A DNA stretch of 64,000 nt from positions 4,402,001-4,466,000 of the forward strand of contig NZ_CP077079.1 in the NCBI RefSeq assembly GCF_019139815.1. The letters are read 5' to 3'. Positions 18,727-27,613 of this stretch are shown here, in pieces (positions within the stretch are counted from its first letter, which is position 1; every line of letters begins with the position of its first letter). A model generated the notes under the pieces. The model had not been told where the DNA came from. It was given only the letters and a program-made list of their open reading frames with translations, and did not search any database. The position numbers were made by a program, and so were the translations under genes. This DNA is from Pseudomonas asgharzadehiana. Its GTDB lineage: Bacteria; Pseudomonadota; Gammaproteobacteria; Pseudomonadales; Pseudomonadaceae.

Positions 18727-18867
18727 GGGCAGCTCCGTTTCAAGATGGCTCAAGACTAGCGGATTGGGCAGCAACACGCGGGAGGAAATTCCACGCATGC
18801 TTGCCATGGGTCAATTGATTGCCTGTTGATCAGCTAGAATGGCGGCCTTGCCTTTGCCGAGCCGCCC

Positions 18868-20850
18868 ATGAACCCCGTATTGCCCCACGCCCAGCTCGAC
18901 TGGGATGACCAAGGTCGCCCGCGCTCGCGGGTGTTCGACGACGTGTACTTCTCCGACAAGTCGGGCCTTGAAGAAACCCGCTATGTGTTCCTTGAACAGA
19001 ACCGTTTGCAGGAACGCTTTGCCGCCCTGCCGGTGGGCGGGCGGTTGGTGATTGGCGAGACCGGCTTCGGCACCGGCTTGAATTTCCTGTGTACCTGGCA
19101 GTTGTTCGCGCAACAGGCGGTGGCCGGGGCGCACCTGCATTTCGTCAGCGTGGAAAAGTACCCGCTGAGTTACGCCGATCTGCAACGGGCACTGGCCCTG
19201 TGGCCGGAACTGCAGCCCTTCGCCGAACAGTTGCTGGCCCAGTACGTCGCCATCCACCAAGGCTTCCAGCGTTTAGTGCTGGACGGCGGTCGCGTGACCC
19301 TGACGCTGTTGATCGGCGATGCCCTGGAGCAACTGCCGCAGCTGGATGCCCAGGTCGACGCGTGGTTTCTCGACGGCTTTGCGCCGGCGAAAAACCCCGA
19401 CATGTGGACCGCCGAGTTGTTCGCCGAACTGGCGCGGTTGGCCGCGCCCGGCGCAACCATCAGCACCTTTACCAGCACGGGTTGGGTAAGGCGGCTGATC
19501 AACGCCGCCGGCTTCAAAATGAAGCGCACGCCGGGGATCGGCCATAAATGGGAAATTTTGCGCGGTGAGTTCATCGGCTGGCCCGAACAACTGCCTGCGC
19601 CAGCGGCCGGCGCGCCGTGGTTCGCCCGCCCGGCGCGGCACACGGGCGAGCGCCACGCGCTGGTCATCGGCGCCGGCCTGGCCGGTTGCGCCACCGCTGC
19701 CAGCCTGGCCGCCAGGGGCTGGCGCGTCAGCCTGCTGGAACGCCATGGGGCGTTGGCCCAGGAAGCCTCGGGCAATCCGCAGGGGGTGTTGTACCTCAAG
19801 CTGTCGGCCCACGGCACGGCACTGTCGCAACTGATTGTCAGCGGGTTCGGCTACACACGCCGCCTGCTCGAGCATTTGCAGCAAGACGTCGACTGGCAGG
19901 CCTGCGGCGTGCTGCAACTGGCGTTCAATGCCAAGGAAGGCGAGCGCCAGGCGCAATTGGCCCAGGCCTTTGCCCCTGACCTGCTGCATACCCTGGACCG
20001 CGCCGAGGCCCAGGCCCGCGCCGGTGTGCAACTGGCGCACGGCGGGCTGTTTTTTCCGCAGGGTGGCTGGGTGCATCCGCCCGCGCTGTGCCAGTGGCAA
20101 GCGCAGCAGCCGGGGGTGCAGTTGCTGCTGCATCAAGAGGCCCTCACCTTGCAGCAGGTCGACGGGCAATGGCAGGCACGCGACGGCGAGACTCTGCTGG
20201 CCAGCGCGCCGGTGGTGGTGTTGGCCGGCGCCGCCGAGATCAAGCGCTTCCCGTTCAGCGCCCAGTTGCCGCTCAAGCGCATTCGCGGCCAGATCACCCG
20301 GTTGCCGCAAACCGCCGACAGCCAGGCACTGGCCACAGTGGTCTGCGGCGAGGGTTATATCGCGCCGGCACGGTTGGGCGAACATACCCTCGGCGCCAGT
20401 TTTGACTTCGCCAGCGATGACCTGACGCCCACGGCCGGCGAGCACAGCGGCAACCTGCAGATGCTGCGCGACATCTCGGTCGACTTGCTCGAACGCCTGG
20501 CCGCCGACCAGGCAGACCCCACGCAGCTCCAGGGGCGCGCCGCGTTTCGCTGCACCAGCCCGGATTACTTGCCGATTGTCGGCCCGTTGGCCCACAGCGA
20601 AGACTTCGCCCAGGCCTACGCCGTATTGCGCAAGGACGCACGCCAGGTCCCGCAAACGCCCTGCCCCTGGCTCGAAGGCCTGTACATCAACAGCGGCCAC
20701 GGCTCACGCGGCCTGATCACCGCGCCACTGTGCGGCGAGCTGCTCGCGGCGTGGCTCAACGACGAACCGCTGCCGGTGCCCGTCGGCGTCGCACAGGCCT
20801 GCCACCCCAATCGGTTTGCCGTGCGCGGCCTGATGCGCAATCAAAAGTAA
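18868..20850 (+). CDS. mnmC: Bifunctional tRNA mnm5s2U biosynthesis protein
   Basis: 660 residues. The N-terminal methyltransferase domain (about 1-240) has GETGFGTGLNFLCTWQLF as its SAM loop and DAWFLDGFAPAKNPDMW as its catalytic region. The C-terminal oxidase domain (about 265-660) has the FAD dinucleotide motif HALVIGAGLAGCATAASLA and GHGSRGLITAPLCGELLA. It converts cmnm5s2U34 to nm5s2U and then mnm5s2U in tRNAs for Glu, Lys and others. Convergent with the NEL gene, only 9 bp between stops. Confidence 0.96.
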   Translation: MNPVLPHAQLDWDDQGRPRSRVFDDVYFSDKSGLEETRYVFLEQNRLQERFAALPVGGRLVIGETGFGTGLNFLCTWQLFAQQAVAGAHLHFVSVEKYPLSYADLQRALALWPELQPFAEQLLAQYVAIHQGFQRLVLDGGRVTLTLLIGDALEQLPQLDAQVDAWFLDGFAPAKNPDMWTAELFAELARLAAPGATISTFTSTGWVRRLINAAGFKMKRTPGIGHKWEILRGEFIGWPEQLPAPAAGAPWFARPARHTGERHALVIGAGLAGCATAASLAARGWRVSLLERHGALAQEASGNPQGVLYLKLSAHGTALSQLIVSGFGYTRRLLEHLQQDVDWQACGVLQLAFNAKEGERQAQLAQAFAPDLLHTLDRAEAQARAGVQLAHGGLFFPQGGWVHPPALCQWQAQQPGVQLLLHQEALTLQQVDGQWQARDGETLLASAPVVVLAGAAEIKRFPFSAQLPLKRIRGQITRLPQTADSQALATVVCGEGYIAPARLGEHTLGASFDFASDDLTPTAGEHSGNLQMLRDISVDLLERLAADQADPTQLQGRAAFRCTSPDYLPIVGPLAHSEDFAQAYAVLRKDARQVPQTPCPWLEGLYINSGHGSRGLITAPLCGELLAAWLNDEPLPVPVGVAQACHPNRFAVRGLMRNQK

Positions 20851-20859
20851 CGGCGTCGC

Positions 20860-23800
20860 TCAGTCCACGAGCGCTTGGCAGCCCATGTCCACGGTTTTCA
20901 TTTCCTCGTGGGTCAGCTCCCTGAACAACGTGCGTTCGGCGGCCTCCCTGCGATCGCCAATGGCTTCAAACTCACGCCGAAATTGCGCATCGTCCATGGA
21001 GTGAGCGCGTTCCATGATCGCATCCTGCTCCTCGTGAAACGGCGTGTTCATCAAGTCAAACCGGCCGGGATAGCGTTTACGCAAATGGGTACGCCAGAAC
21101 TTGCGCCCGGTGAGGGAGTCCATGAAGGCCGGCGAAAGTTCGGCCGTGCGCACTCGCATGGAAGCCTTTTCCAGGTCCTCGCGCGTTACTCCGCTTAACC
21201 CGGCAAAACGCATATGCGTCGGCTGCCCAGGCAAGTCCAGCGATTCCACAAGGCCGGTGCGATAGGCCAGGCTGACTTCCGCCGGATCCGCCGAGGGGTC
21301 GGCCTGGCTGTGTTCATGGGCCAGTTTTTCCAGCTCATCAAGCCGAAACAGGCCACGCCCCTCGCGCAGCAATGCCGCCGTCGAAGTGCCCCGCTCACTC
21401 GCCACGCCGGCCTTGTGCACCCGCACCGCCACTTCCAGATGGCTGAAGTTGATGGCCGCCGAGTCCGTACAGTTGAAGGGGTTGGCCGCCAGGTTGAATA
21501 CCTCGTTACGCAGCTCGGTGTTGTCATGCGCCGCTTCCAGCACCTCCCATACGCGCTTGTGCATGTCTTCTCTGACAAATTCGCTGTCAGCACTGTTACC
21601 CAGTTCGGATAACAACGCGAACAGGCTCTCTGAACGCTGGTCGTCTTTCAGATCGGTCCAGATCGCTTTGTGGGCGGCAGGGGACTCCGGCATCCAGATA
21701 CCGCGTGCGGTCGACTCATTCATCGCCGCGATATCGTCGTGCAGGTAGCCCATGCCGATACCGGTTCGCCTACGGTAAGCGTCGAGGCTCGCGACCGTGG
21801 TCGACGACAAGGGGTTGAAACGCAGGTTAATGGTTTGGGCGATACGCCGTGGTGCGGCAAACACCCAATCAGGCAGTTGTCGAATGGCGTTGTTGCGCAG
21901 ATCCACAAAGTCCAGGAAGGGCAACCGCCCCAAGCCCACCGGGAGTTCGCGAAGGTCACAATTACGCAGTTTGAGATGCACCATATCCAGCATTTTGCCC
22001 ACCTCCGGCGTTGCGCCGAGGCGGTTTTCACTCAAGTCCAGGGCAATCAGGTTGCGCATATCGGCGAGTTTTTTCAGCGTGTACTCGGACAGCGTCAGGG
22101 CGTTGGACGACATCAGCAAACGTTTGAGCCCGGGCATGTGCGCCAGGATTTCCGGCAGCCGGGTAATGTTGTTGCGCTCAAGGCTCAATGATTCGACGTG
22201 GGTAAATGCCTTGAGAAAGTACGCCACGCTGTCGTCGAGTTGCATATCGTTGAGTGACACCAGCCGCAGGTGATCGAACTTGACCGCGCCAGGCAGCGAC
22301 GGCAGATCGCCGACGCGCATGCCGTCGAGCTTGAGGCCCGCGACGCTTTCACGCCCCTCCCCCGGGACGAAGGTCAGACGGCGCCAGGCGTCTTCGATCA
22401 GGCCGGCCACTTGCAGGCGGCTGGTGTGCAGCTCGCCGGTAATGCCTTGGGTGGCGCGGGTCCAGCTTTTCAAACTGGCGCGCAACACCTGTAGCTGCTG
22501 CTCATGCGCCTTGATCGATTCGGCACGCTCCAGGTGGTCGGCGCCTCGCTCATCCAGGAAATGGTTGATCTGGATCTCGGTAAACAATGGAAACAGTCTG
22601 CGCGTGCGACGCACCAACGCCCGCGAGTGAGCGGCAGGCACTGGGGGGGCCGGCGGGCTGGCCTGGACGCACGCGGGAAGCGGTTCAGTTTTATCCAGAG
22701 ACTCGCCGCGCAACAACGCCATGACCGCCGGACGATCATTGACGGCATGCTCAAAGAGTTCGTTGCGTAGCTTGAACCCATGGGAGCGCTCGCGCTCAGA
22801 CAACCCCAGCGCGTTCAATTGTTCCGCGGGCAGCGCACGCAGCGCCGCGTCGTACAGACTCTGGCGCCCGGAGGTGGGAAGCCCCAAGATTCGCCCCGAG
22901 ACGTCGTAGACTTCATGCAGCTCGCCCTGCTTGGCGATAATCCGGCGGACCTTGGCATCCGACGGCCCCACCCGCTCCAGCAACGGCCCCCCGATACTGC
23001 CGTCGCGAACTTCCAGGGCAAAATCCGCCGGCCAGCCGGGCATGCGTTTGAGCAACTGGAGCACCTGGAGCCGGCTCTCGGATAACCCCCGCGCGGGCAG
23101 GAATAATTCGGCACAGGCCCGGTCCGCCGCTACCTGTTCCATCATTTCTCGAGCCTCCTGGGCCAGGCGCATGGGGATACGCTGGTCATTGACAACCCGC
23201 AGGCGCTCAACGCTGCTGGCCCGATCAATCAGACGCTGAGCGACGCGCACCGGCAATTGGGCAAATCGCTGCTTGAACAGGGTTTGCGAAGGCCCGTTGG
23301 GCCGGTCATAGGCCTCATACAGCTTGCCGAAAAACAGCGCTGCGTTTTTCTCCATCCAGTCCGCTACCGCCCGGGCCAGGCGACGCGCGGGCGTGCCACT
23401 AGCGGGCGCCTCCTTGAGCAACTGTGCCGTGGCTTGCTCATCCAGCTTATCGAGGGCCAAGCCCAGTACTCCGTCTTCACGCAATGAGTGCTCGGTCAGA
23501 CGAATACCGGTGTGCTCGGGCGTGAGGCGCAGCCCCTGCGGGTAGTTCGCGATATGCACGCCGTTGTCGTTGAACAATTCGAAATAGACGTGCTTGGGCC
23601 ATGCCGGCAGCATGGGTAACGCATGCAGCAACAGCCGTTGATTCTCGGCGGTGGGCTGGCCCTCATTCACCAGGTGCCAGATACAGTCACGAATGCGCTG
23701 CTCCAGGATGAACCGTTCGGCCTGGTCCCTGAAGCGCCTGGACACGGGTTGGTTCTGCCGCGCCCACGCTTGCAATCGCGGCAGCGGCGCCTGGGTGATG

Positions 23801-25647
23801 TCCTGGACTGCTTCCAGCCGCAGCGCACTGAGCGCTTTGAGATCAGGCGCTATACGCCGCAGCACATACAGGCTGTTATCCCATTCGGCCGGCCGTTCGC
23901 CGCGGTAACGCCAGCCGCCTTCGCCGTTGAGCTCCACAGGCGGGGCAAACAGGTCGTGACCCGCCTGGGGTTGCAAGCGCCAGCCCCCGGACAGCTCATC
24001 GAAACGCACCTCCAGCGCATGCCCCTGCAACCGCACAAATGTCTTGTCGCCTATTTGGTAGAGGCCGTTGCTGTCCGGCGTGTCAGACAGGTCTATCGGC
24101 TGGCGATAACGACGCAGGTTGCGCTTCCACAGCCGACGCCACCCCCCTCGGGTGACCGCTTCGAAGCCATCGAACCAATCAGCCGTGTCTTGCTGCGGGT
24201 GCAGTTTGAGCGCGGAGCTGGCCTTTGCGAACGCGGCCATCAGCGCGACATTGGCCAGCACATTGGTCAGGTGCGAAAACGCTTTGCGCTTATCCCCGGC
24301 CTGCCAATCCTCATAACCGTAAAAGATCTCGCCGAGCAACTGCCCCAGGGTCACCCCCATCATCAGTTCGCCCATGACGGGGATGAACATCGCGCAGATG
24401 TTGGCCAGGGTGAGCCCGGCCTCCCAGTAGCCCTCAAGACGTTTTTGCCGTTGCTCGGCATCCACATCGGCGGTCGGCACCGCCAGGGTCCGACTGTCCA
24501 CTTGCAGTTTGCCCAGCAGGCTCTCGAAGAAAAACCTGTTGAGGTCATGGGTCATCGGGCGTTGTTTGATAACCCCCAACTCGGCCTGGTCCGTCAGCGC
24601 CTTGAAAAAATCCAGCCGATTGGCCTCATCGATATAACGGGTGAAGGTCTGCCGGTAGGCCTTCGTTTTCAATTTGAGGCTGAGGTACTGCTGGAATTGG
24701 CTGAATGCCGCGTACTCGTACACCGGGCGAAAAGGTTCGCCGGGCATGTAAACCATGCATTTTTCGGTAGGGAATTGTTCAACCGAGCGTGCGGAAAACA
24801 CCACCACGCCCCAGAGGCAGGCGCCGTGGATTTCCAGGCCCTGCAGGCTCACCGGCTTAGCGTTATAAAGCACATCACCTGACGCCAGCGTCGCGCCTTT
24901 TTCGAGGAACAGCTGCAGCGTGTCGTAGCCGTCTTTGGACAGGTGCTGCTTCTGATAGGCAATCAGCACCTCCATTTTCAACACGGCGACTCTCAGCTGT
25001 TTTATCGATCGCGCGACCGGTGTGAACAACGCCTGGTCATCGTTGGCGGACCGCCCCTGGGTGAGCACGTGCAGCAGGTGTTCTTGATAGCGCTTACCCA
25101 GGTCCAAGCGGCGACAGCACTTGGCAAAAGCCGCCGGCGAGGGCTTTGCCGGTGCCTGGGTGGCCAACATCGCCACCGCCGGCATGCCGTCCTCACCGAC
25201 ACCTTCCTGCGCTTGGGTGAAGTTCTGCATCGCGGCTTCCAACAAGCTGTGGCTGACCCACCGCGCCGGCGTGGGCACATCCCGATACAGCGGCGGCCCC
25301 AGGTTGAACCACTCGCGCTGTGGCAGCCACAGACGGTCTTCATCCACGTCGAAGCCGTCGCCAAACTCGCTGGACAGCGCGGCTTTCAGGTGTTTGCGGC
25401 AAAAAGCCTGGACATCGTCCAAGGTACTCAAGCGCACTTTTACGGCTTCCTGAAGGGACAGCGCCTCGTCTGCGGCCTCATTGAGTTGTTCCAGGAATGT
25501 GCCACCGGCGTTCATCAACCAGTCGGGCACGTTCTGTTGCAGTACCTCGGCCTTTTCCAGCTCGCCGGTGAGCTCCAATAACGCCATCGATAACTCACGC
25601 GTCGTCATCGGCTGAAGACCCTGCGACACACTGACGTCCTGATCCAT
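20860..25647 (-). CDS. Effector/toxin with DUF6543-like region, leucine-rich repeats and NEL E3 ubiquitin ligase domain
   Basis: 1595 residues without signal peptide. Residues 1 to about 1050 resemble the large 'dermonecrotic toxin' (DUF6543) region of Pseudomonas toxins: a WGVVVFSAR...YMPGEPFRPVYEY segment, then a hydrophobic helical part around 420-520. Residues about 1110-1280 are leucine-rich repeats (LRLVSLNDMQLDD, VESLSLERNNITRLPE, LIALDLSENRLG, LDFVDLRNNAIRQLP). The C-terminus is a NEL domain as in IpaH/SspH: NPFNCTDSAAINFSHLEVAV contains the catalytic Cys1393 in a CxD motif, followed by GRGLFRLDELEKLA. NEL ligases ubiquitinate host proteins, with LRRs choosing the target. CAAGGAGC before the start is a strong ribosome site and close to the RsmA motif. 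No secretion genes are nearby. Confidence 0.88.
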   Translation of the reverse strand: MDQDVSVSQGLQPMTTRELSMALLELTGELEKAEVLQQNVPDWLMNAGGTFLEQLNEAADEALSLQEAVKVRLSTLDDVQAFCRKHLKAALSSEFGDGFDVDEDRLWLPQREWFNLGPPLYRDVPTPARWVSHSLLEAAMQNFTQAQEGVGEDGMPAVAMLATQAPAKPSPAAFAKCCRRLDLGKRYQEHLLHVLTQGRSANDDQALFTPVARSIKQLRVAVLKMEVLIAYQKQHLSKDGYDTLQLFLEKGATLASGDVLYNAKPVSLQGLEIHGACLWGVVVFSARSVEQFPTEKCMVYMPGEPFRPVYEYAAFSQFQQYLSLKLKTKAYRQTFTRYIDEANRLDFFKALTDQAELGVIKQRPMTHDLNRFFFESLLGKLQVDSRTLAVPTADVDAEQRQKRLEGYWEAGLTLANICAMFIPVMGELMMGVTLGQLLGEIFYGYEDWQAGDKRKAFSHLTNVLANVALMAAFAKASSALKLHPQQDTADWFDGFEAVTRGGWRRLWKRNLRRYRQPIDLSDTPDSNGLYQIGDKTFVRLQGHALEVRFDELSGGWRLQPQAGHDLFAPPVELNGEGGWRYRGERPAEWDNSLYVLRRIAPDLKALSALRLEAVQDITQAPLPRLQAWARQNQPVSRRFRDQAERFILEQRIRDCIWHLVNEGQPTAENQRLLLHALPMLPAWPKHVYFELFNDNGVHIANYPQGLRLTPEHTGIRLTEHSLREDGVLGLALDKLDEQATAQLLKEAPASGTPARRLARAVADWMEKNAALFFGKLYEAYDRPNGPSQTLFKQRFAQLPVRVAQRLIDRASSVERLRVVNDQRIPMRLAQEAREMMEQVAADRACAELFLPARGLSESRLQVLQLLKRMPGWPADFALEVRDGSIGGPLLERVGPSDAKVRRIIAKQGELHEVYDVSGRILGLPTSGRQSLYDAALRALPAEQLNALGLSERERSHGFKLRNELFEHAVNDRPAVMALLRGESLDKTEPLPACVQASPPAPPVPAAHSRALVRRTRRLFPLFTEIQINHFLDERGADHLERAESIKAHEQQLQVLRASLKSWTRATQGITGELHTSRLQVAGLIEDAWRRLTFVPGEGRESVAGLKLDGMRVGDLPSLPGAVKFDHLRLVSLNDMQLDDSVAYFLKAFTHVESLSLERNNITRLPEILAHMPGLKRLLMSSNALTLSEYTLKKLADMRNLIALDLSENRLGATPEVGKMLDMVHLKLRNCDLRELPVGLGRLPFLDFVDLRNNAIRQLPDWVFAAPRRIAQTINLRFNPLSSTTVASLDAYRRRTGIGMGYLHDDIAAMNESTARGIWMPESPAAHKAIWTDLKDDQRSESLFALLSELGNSADSEFVREDMHKRVWEVLEAAHDNTELRNEVFNLAANPFNCTDSAAINFSHLEVAVRVHKAGVASERGTSTAALLREGRGLFRLDELEKLAHEHSQADPSADPAEVSLAYRTGLVESLDLPGQPTHMRFAGLSGVTREDLEKASMRVRTAELSPAFMDSLTGRKFWRTHLRKRYPGRFDLMNTPFHEEQDAIMERAHSMDDAQFRREFEAIGDRREAAERTLFRELTHEEMKTVDMGCQALVD

Positions 25648-25837
25648 GGGGGGTGCTCCTTGAAAAAATGAGGCGTCAGCTTAGGCACCTCACGCCGCAA
25701 TCAAGGCCGTAATAATTAATACAACGACGCGCCCGCCAGCCTGCTTATAACCGATTGATCTAAAACTACCGCAACACAGGTGGGTCAGTTTTCGGGTACC
25801 CCCAAACCTCCCCAACGGAAAAACCGGTAAGGAACTT
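25648..25837. other. Intergenic region between NEL gene and NAGGN cluster
   Basis: 190 bp holding the divergent promoters of the NEL effector gene and the osmolyte operon. AAGGAA lies 6 bp before the amidotransferase start. No repeat or clear sigma-factor site could be assigned. Confidence 0.4.
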
Positions 25838-27610
25838 ATGTGTGGATTAGCTGGCGAGTTACGCTTTGATCATCAACCTGCAAGCCTTGCAGACGTAGAA
25901 CGCATCACCCATCACCTCGCCCCCCGAGGCCCCGATGCCTGGGGTTTTCATGCCCAAGGGCCGATTGCCCTGGGCCATCGCCGCCTGAAGATCATGGACT
26001 TGTCGGACGGCTCCGCCCAACCGATGGTCGACGCTCAACTGGGGCTTTCCCTGGCGTTCAACGGCGCGATCTACAACTTCCCCGAATTGCGCCAGGAGCT
26101 TGAAGCGCTGGGCTATGCGTTCTATTCCGGTGGCGACACCGAAGTGCTGCTCAAGGGCTATCACGCTTGGGGCGAAGCGCTGCTGCCCAAGCTCAACGGC
26201 ATGTTCGCCTTCGCCATTTGGGAGCGCGATGCCCAGCGCTTGTTCATCGCGCGTGACCGCCTGGGTGTGAAGCCGCTGTACCTGTCGCGCACCGGCCAGC
26301 GCCTGCGCTTTGCCTCCGCGCTGCCTGCGCTGCTCAAGGGTGGCGACATCAACCCGATCCTCGATCCGGTGGCGCTGAACCATTACCTGAACTTCCACGC
26401 GGTGGTGCCTGCGCCGCGCACGTTGCTGGCGGGCATTGAAAAACTGCCGCCGGCCAGCTGGATGCGTATCGAGGCCAACGGCAACACCGAGCAGAAAACC
26501 TGGTGGACCCTGCCCTACGGCCCGCGTGAAGATGAGAAGTACCTGAGCCTGGAAGACTGGACCGACCGTGTGCTCGACAGCACCCGCGAAGCCGTGGCGA
26601 TTCGCCAACGGGCGGCGGTGGATGTGGGCGTGTTGCTCTCCGGCGGCGTCGATTCGAGCATGCTCGTGGGCCTGTTGCGTGAGGTTGGCGTGCAGGATCT
26701 GTCGACCTTCTCCATCGGTTTTGAAGATGCCGGCGGCGAGCGCGGTGACGAGTTCCAGTATTCGGACCTGATCGCCAAGCACTACGGCACCCGTCACCAC
26801 CAACTGCGTATCGCCGAAAGCGAAATCATCGAGCAACTGCCGGCGGCGTTCCGCGCCATGAGCGAGCCGATGGTCAGCCATGACTGCATCGCCTTCTACC
26901 TGTTGTCGCGGGAAGTGGCCAAGCATTGCAAGGTTGTGCAGAGCGGCCAGGGTGCCGATGAGTTGTTCGCCGGTTACCACTGGTACCCGCAAGTGGACGG
27001 CGCAAGCGACCCGTATGCTGCCTACCGTGAGGCGTTTTTCGACCGCAGCTATGACGACTATGCCGCCACCGTCGCACCAAAATGGCTGACCGCCCATGAC
27101 GCCGCCGGCGACTTCGTGCGCGAGCATTTTGCGATGCCGGGCGCCGATGCCGCCGTGGACAAGGCCCTGCGCCTGGACAGCACGGTGATGCTGGTGGACG
27201 ACCCGGTCAAACGTGTCGACAACATGACCATGGCCTGGGGCCTGGAAGCGCGCACACCGTTCCTCGACTACCGCCTGGTAGAACTTTCGGCCCGTGTGCC
27301 GGGCCGGTTCAAGCTGCCCGACGGCGGCAAACACGTGCTCAAGGAAGCGGCGCGCCGGGTGATCCCGAGCGAGGTTATCGACCGCAAAAAAGGTTACTTC
27401 CCGGTACCGGGCCTCAAGCATTTGCAAGGCGACACCCTGAACTGGGTGCGCGACCTGCTGCTGGACCCGAGCCAGGACCGCGGCCTCTTCAACCCCGCCA
27501 TGCTCGACCGCTTGCTCACCGACCCCCAGGGCCAATTGACCCCGCTGCGCGGCTCCAAGCTGTGGCAACTGGCAGCGCTGAACCTGTGGCTCAGCGAACA
27601 AGGAATTTGA
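25838..27610 (+). CDS. N-acetylglutaminylglutamine amidotransferase (asparagine-synthase-like)
   Basis: 590 residues. The N-terminal class II glutamine amidotransferase domain begins MCGLAGELRF with Cys2 as nucleophile after Met removal, and has HHLAPRGPDAWG and GHRRLKIMDLS. The synthetase domain has the pyrophosphate loop VLLSGGVDSSMLVG near residues 264-277 and GQGADELFAGYHW. It amidates N-acetylglutaminylglutamine to NAGGN, a dipeptide osmoprotectant of pseudomonads. The next gene begins 3 bp after its stop and encodes the dipeptide synthetase, which separates it from true asparagine synthetase. Confidence 0.93.
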   Translation: MCGLAGELRFDHQPASLADVERITHHLAPRGPDAWGFHAQGPIALGHRRLKIMDLSDGSAQPMVDAQLGLSLAFNGAIYNFPELRQELEALGYAFYSGGDTEVLLKGYHAWGEALLPKLNGMFAFAIWERDAQRLFIARDRLGVKPLYLSRTGQRLRFASALPALLKGGDINPILDPVALNHYLNFHAVVPAPRTLLAGIEKLPPASWMRIEANGNTEQKTWWTLPYGPREDEKYLSLEDWTDRVLDSTREAVAIRQRAAVDVGVLLSGGVDSSMLVGLLREVGVQDLSTFSIGFEDAGGERGDEFQYSDLIAKHYGTRHHQLRIAESEIIEQLPAAFRAMSEPMVSHDCIAFYLLSREVAKHCKVVQSGQGADELFAGYHWYPQVDGASDPYAAYREAFFDRSYDDYAATVAPKWLTAHDAAGDFVREHFAMPGADAAVDKALRLDSTVMLVDDPVKRVDNMTMAWGLEARTPFLDYRLVELSARVPGRFKLPDGGKHVLKEAARRVIPSEVIDRKKGYFPVPGLKHLQGDTLNWVRDLLLDPSQDRGLFNPAMLDRLLTDPQGQLTPLRGSKLWQLAALNLWLSEQGI

Positions 27611-27613
27611 TCC

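Noticed and set aside
17119..18759. 546-codon open frame antisense to the polyphosphate:AMP phosphotransferase
   Set aside because: It starts in the spacer and covers both PPK2 Walker motifs in antisense; no ribosome site and no family resemblance.
25750..25800. Possible AlgU (sigma-22) promoter before the osmolyte operon
   Set aside because: The region has AAACTA and TCAGT at roughly suitable spacing, but both elements depart from GAACTT / TCTGA, so it was not listed as a feature.
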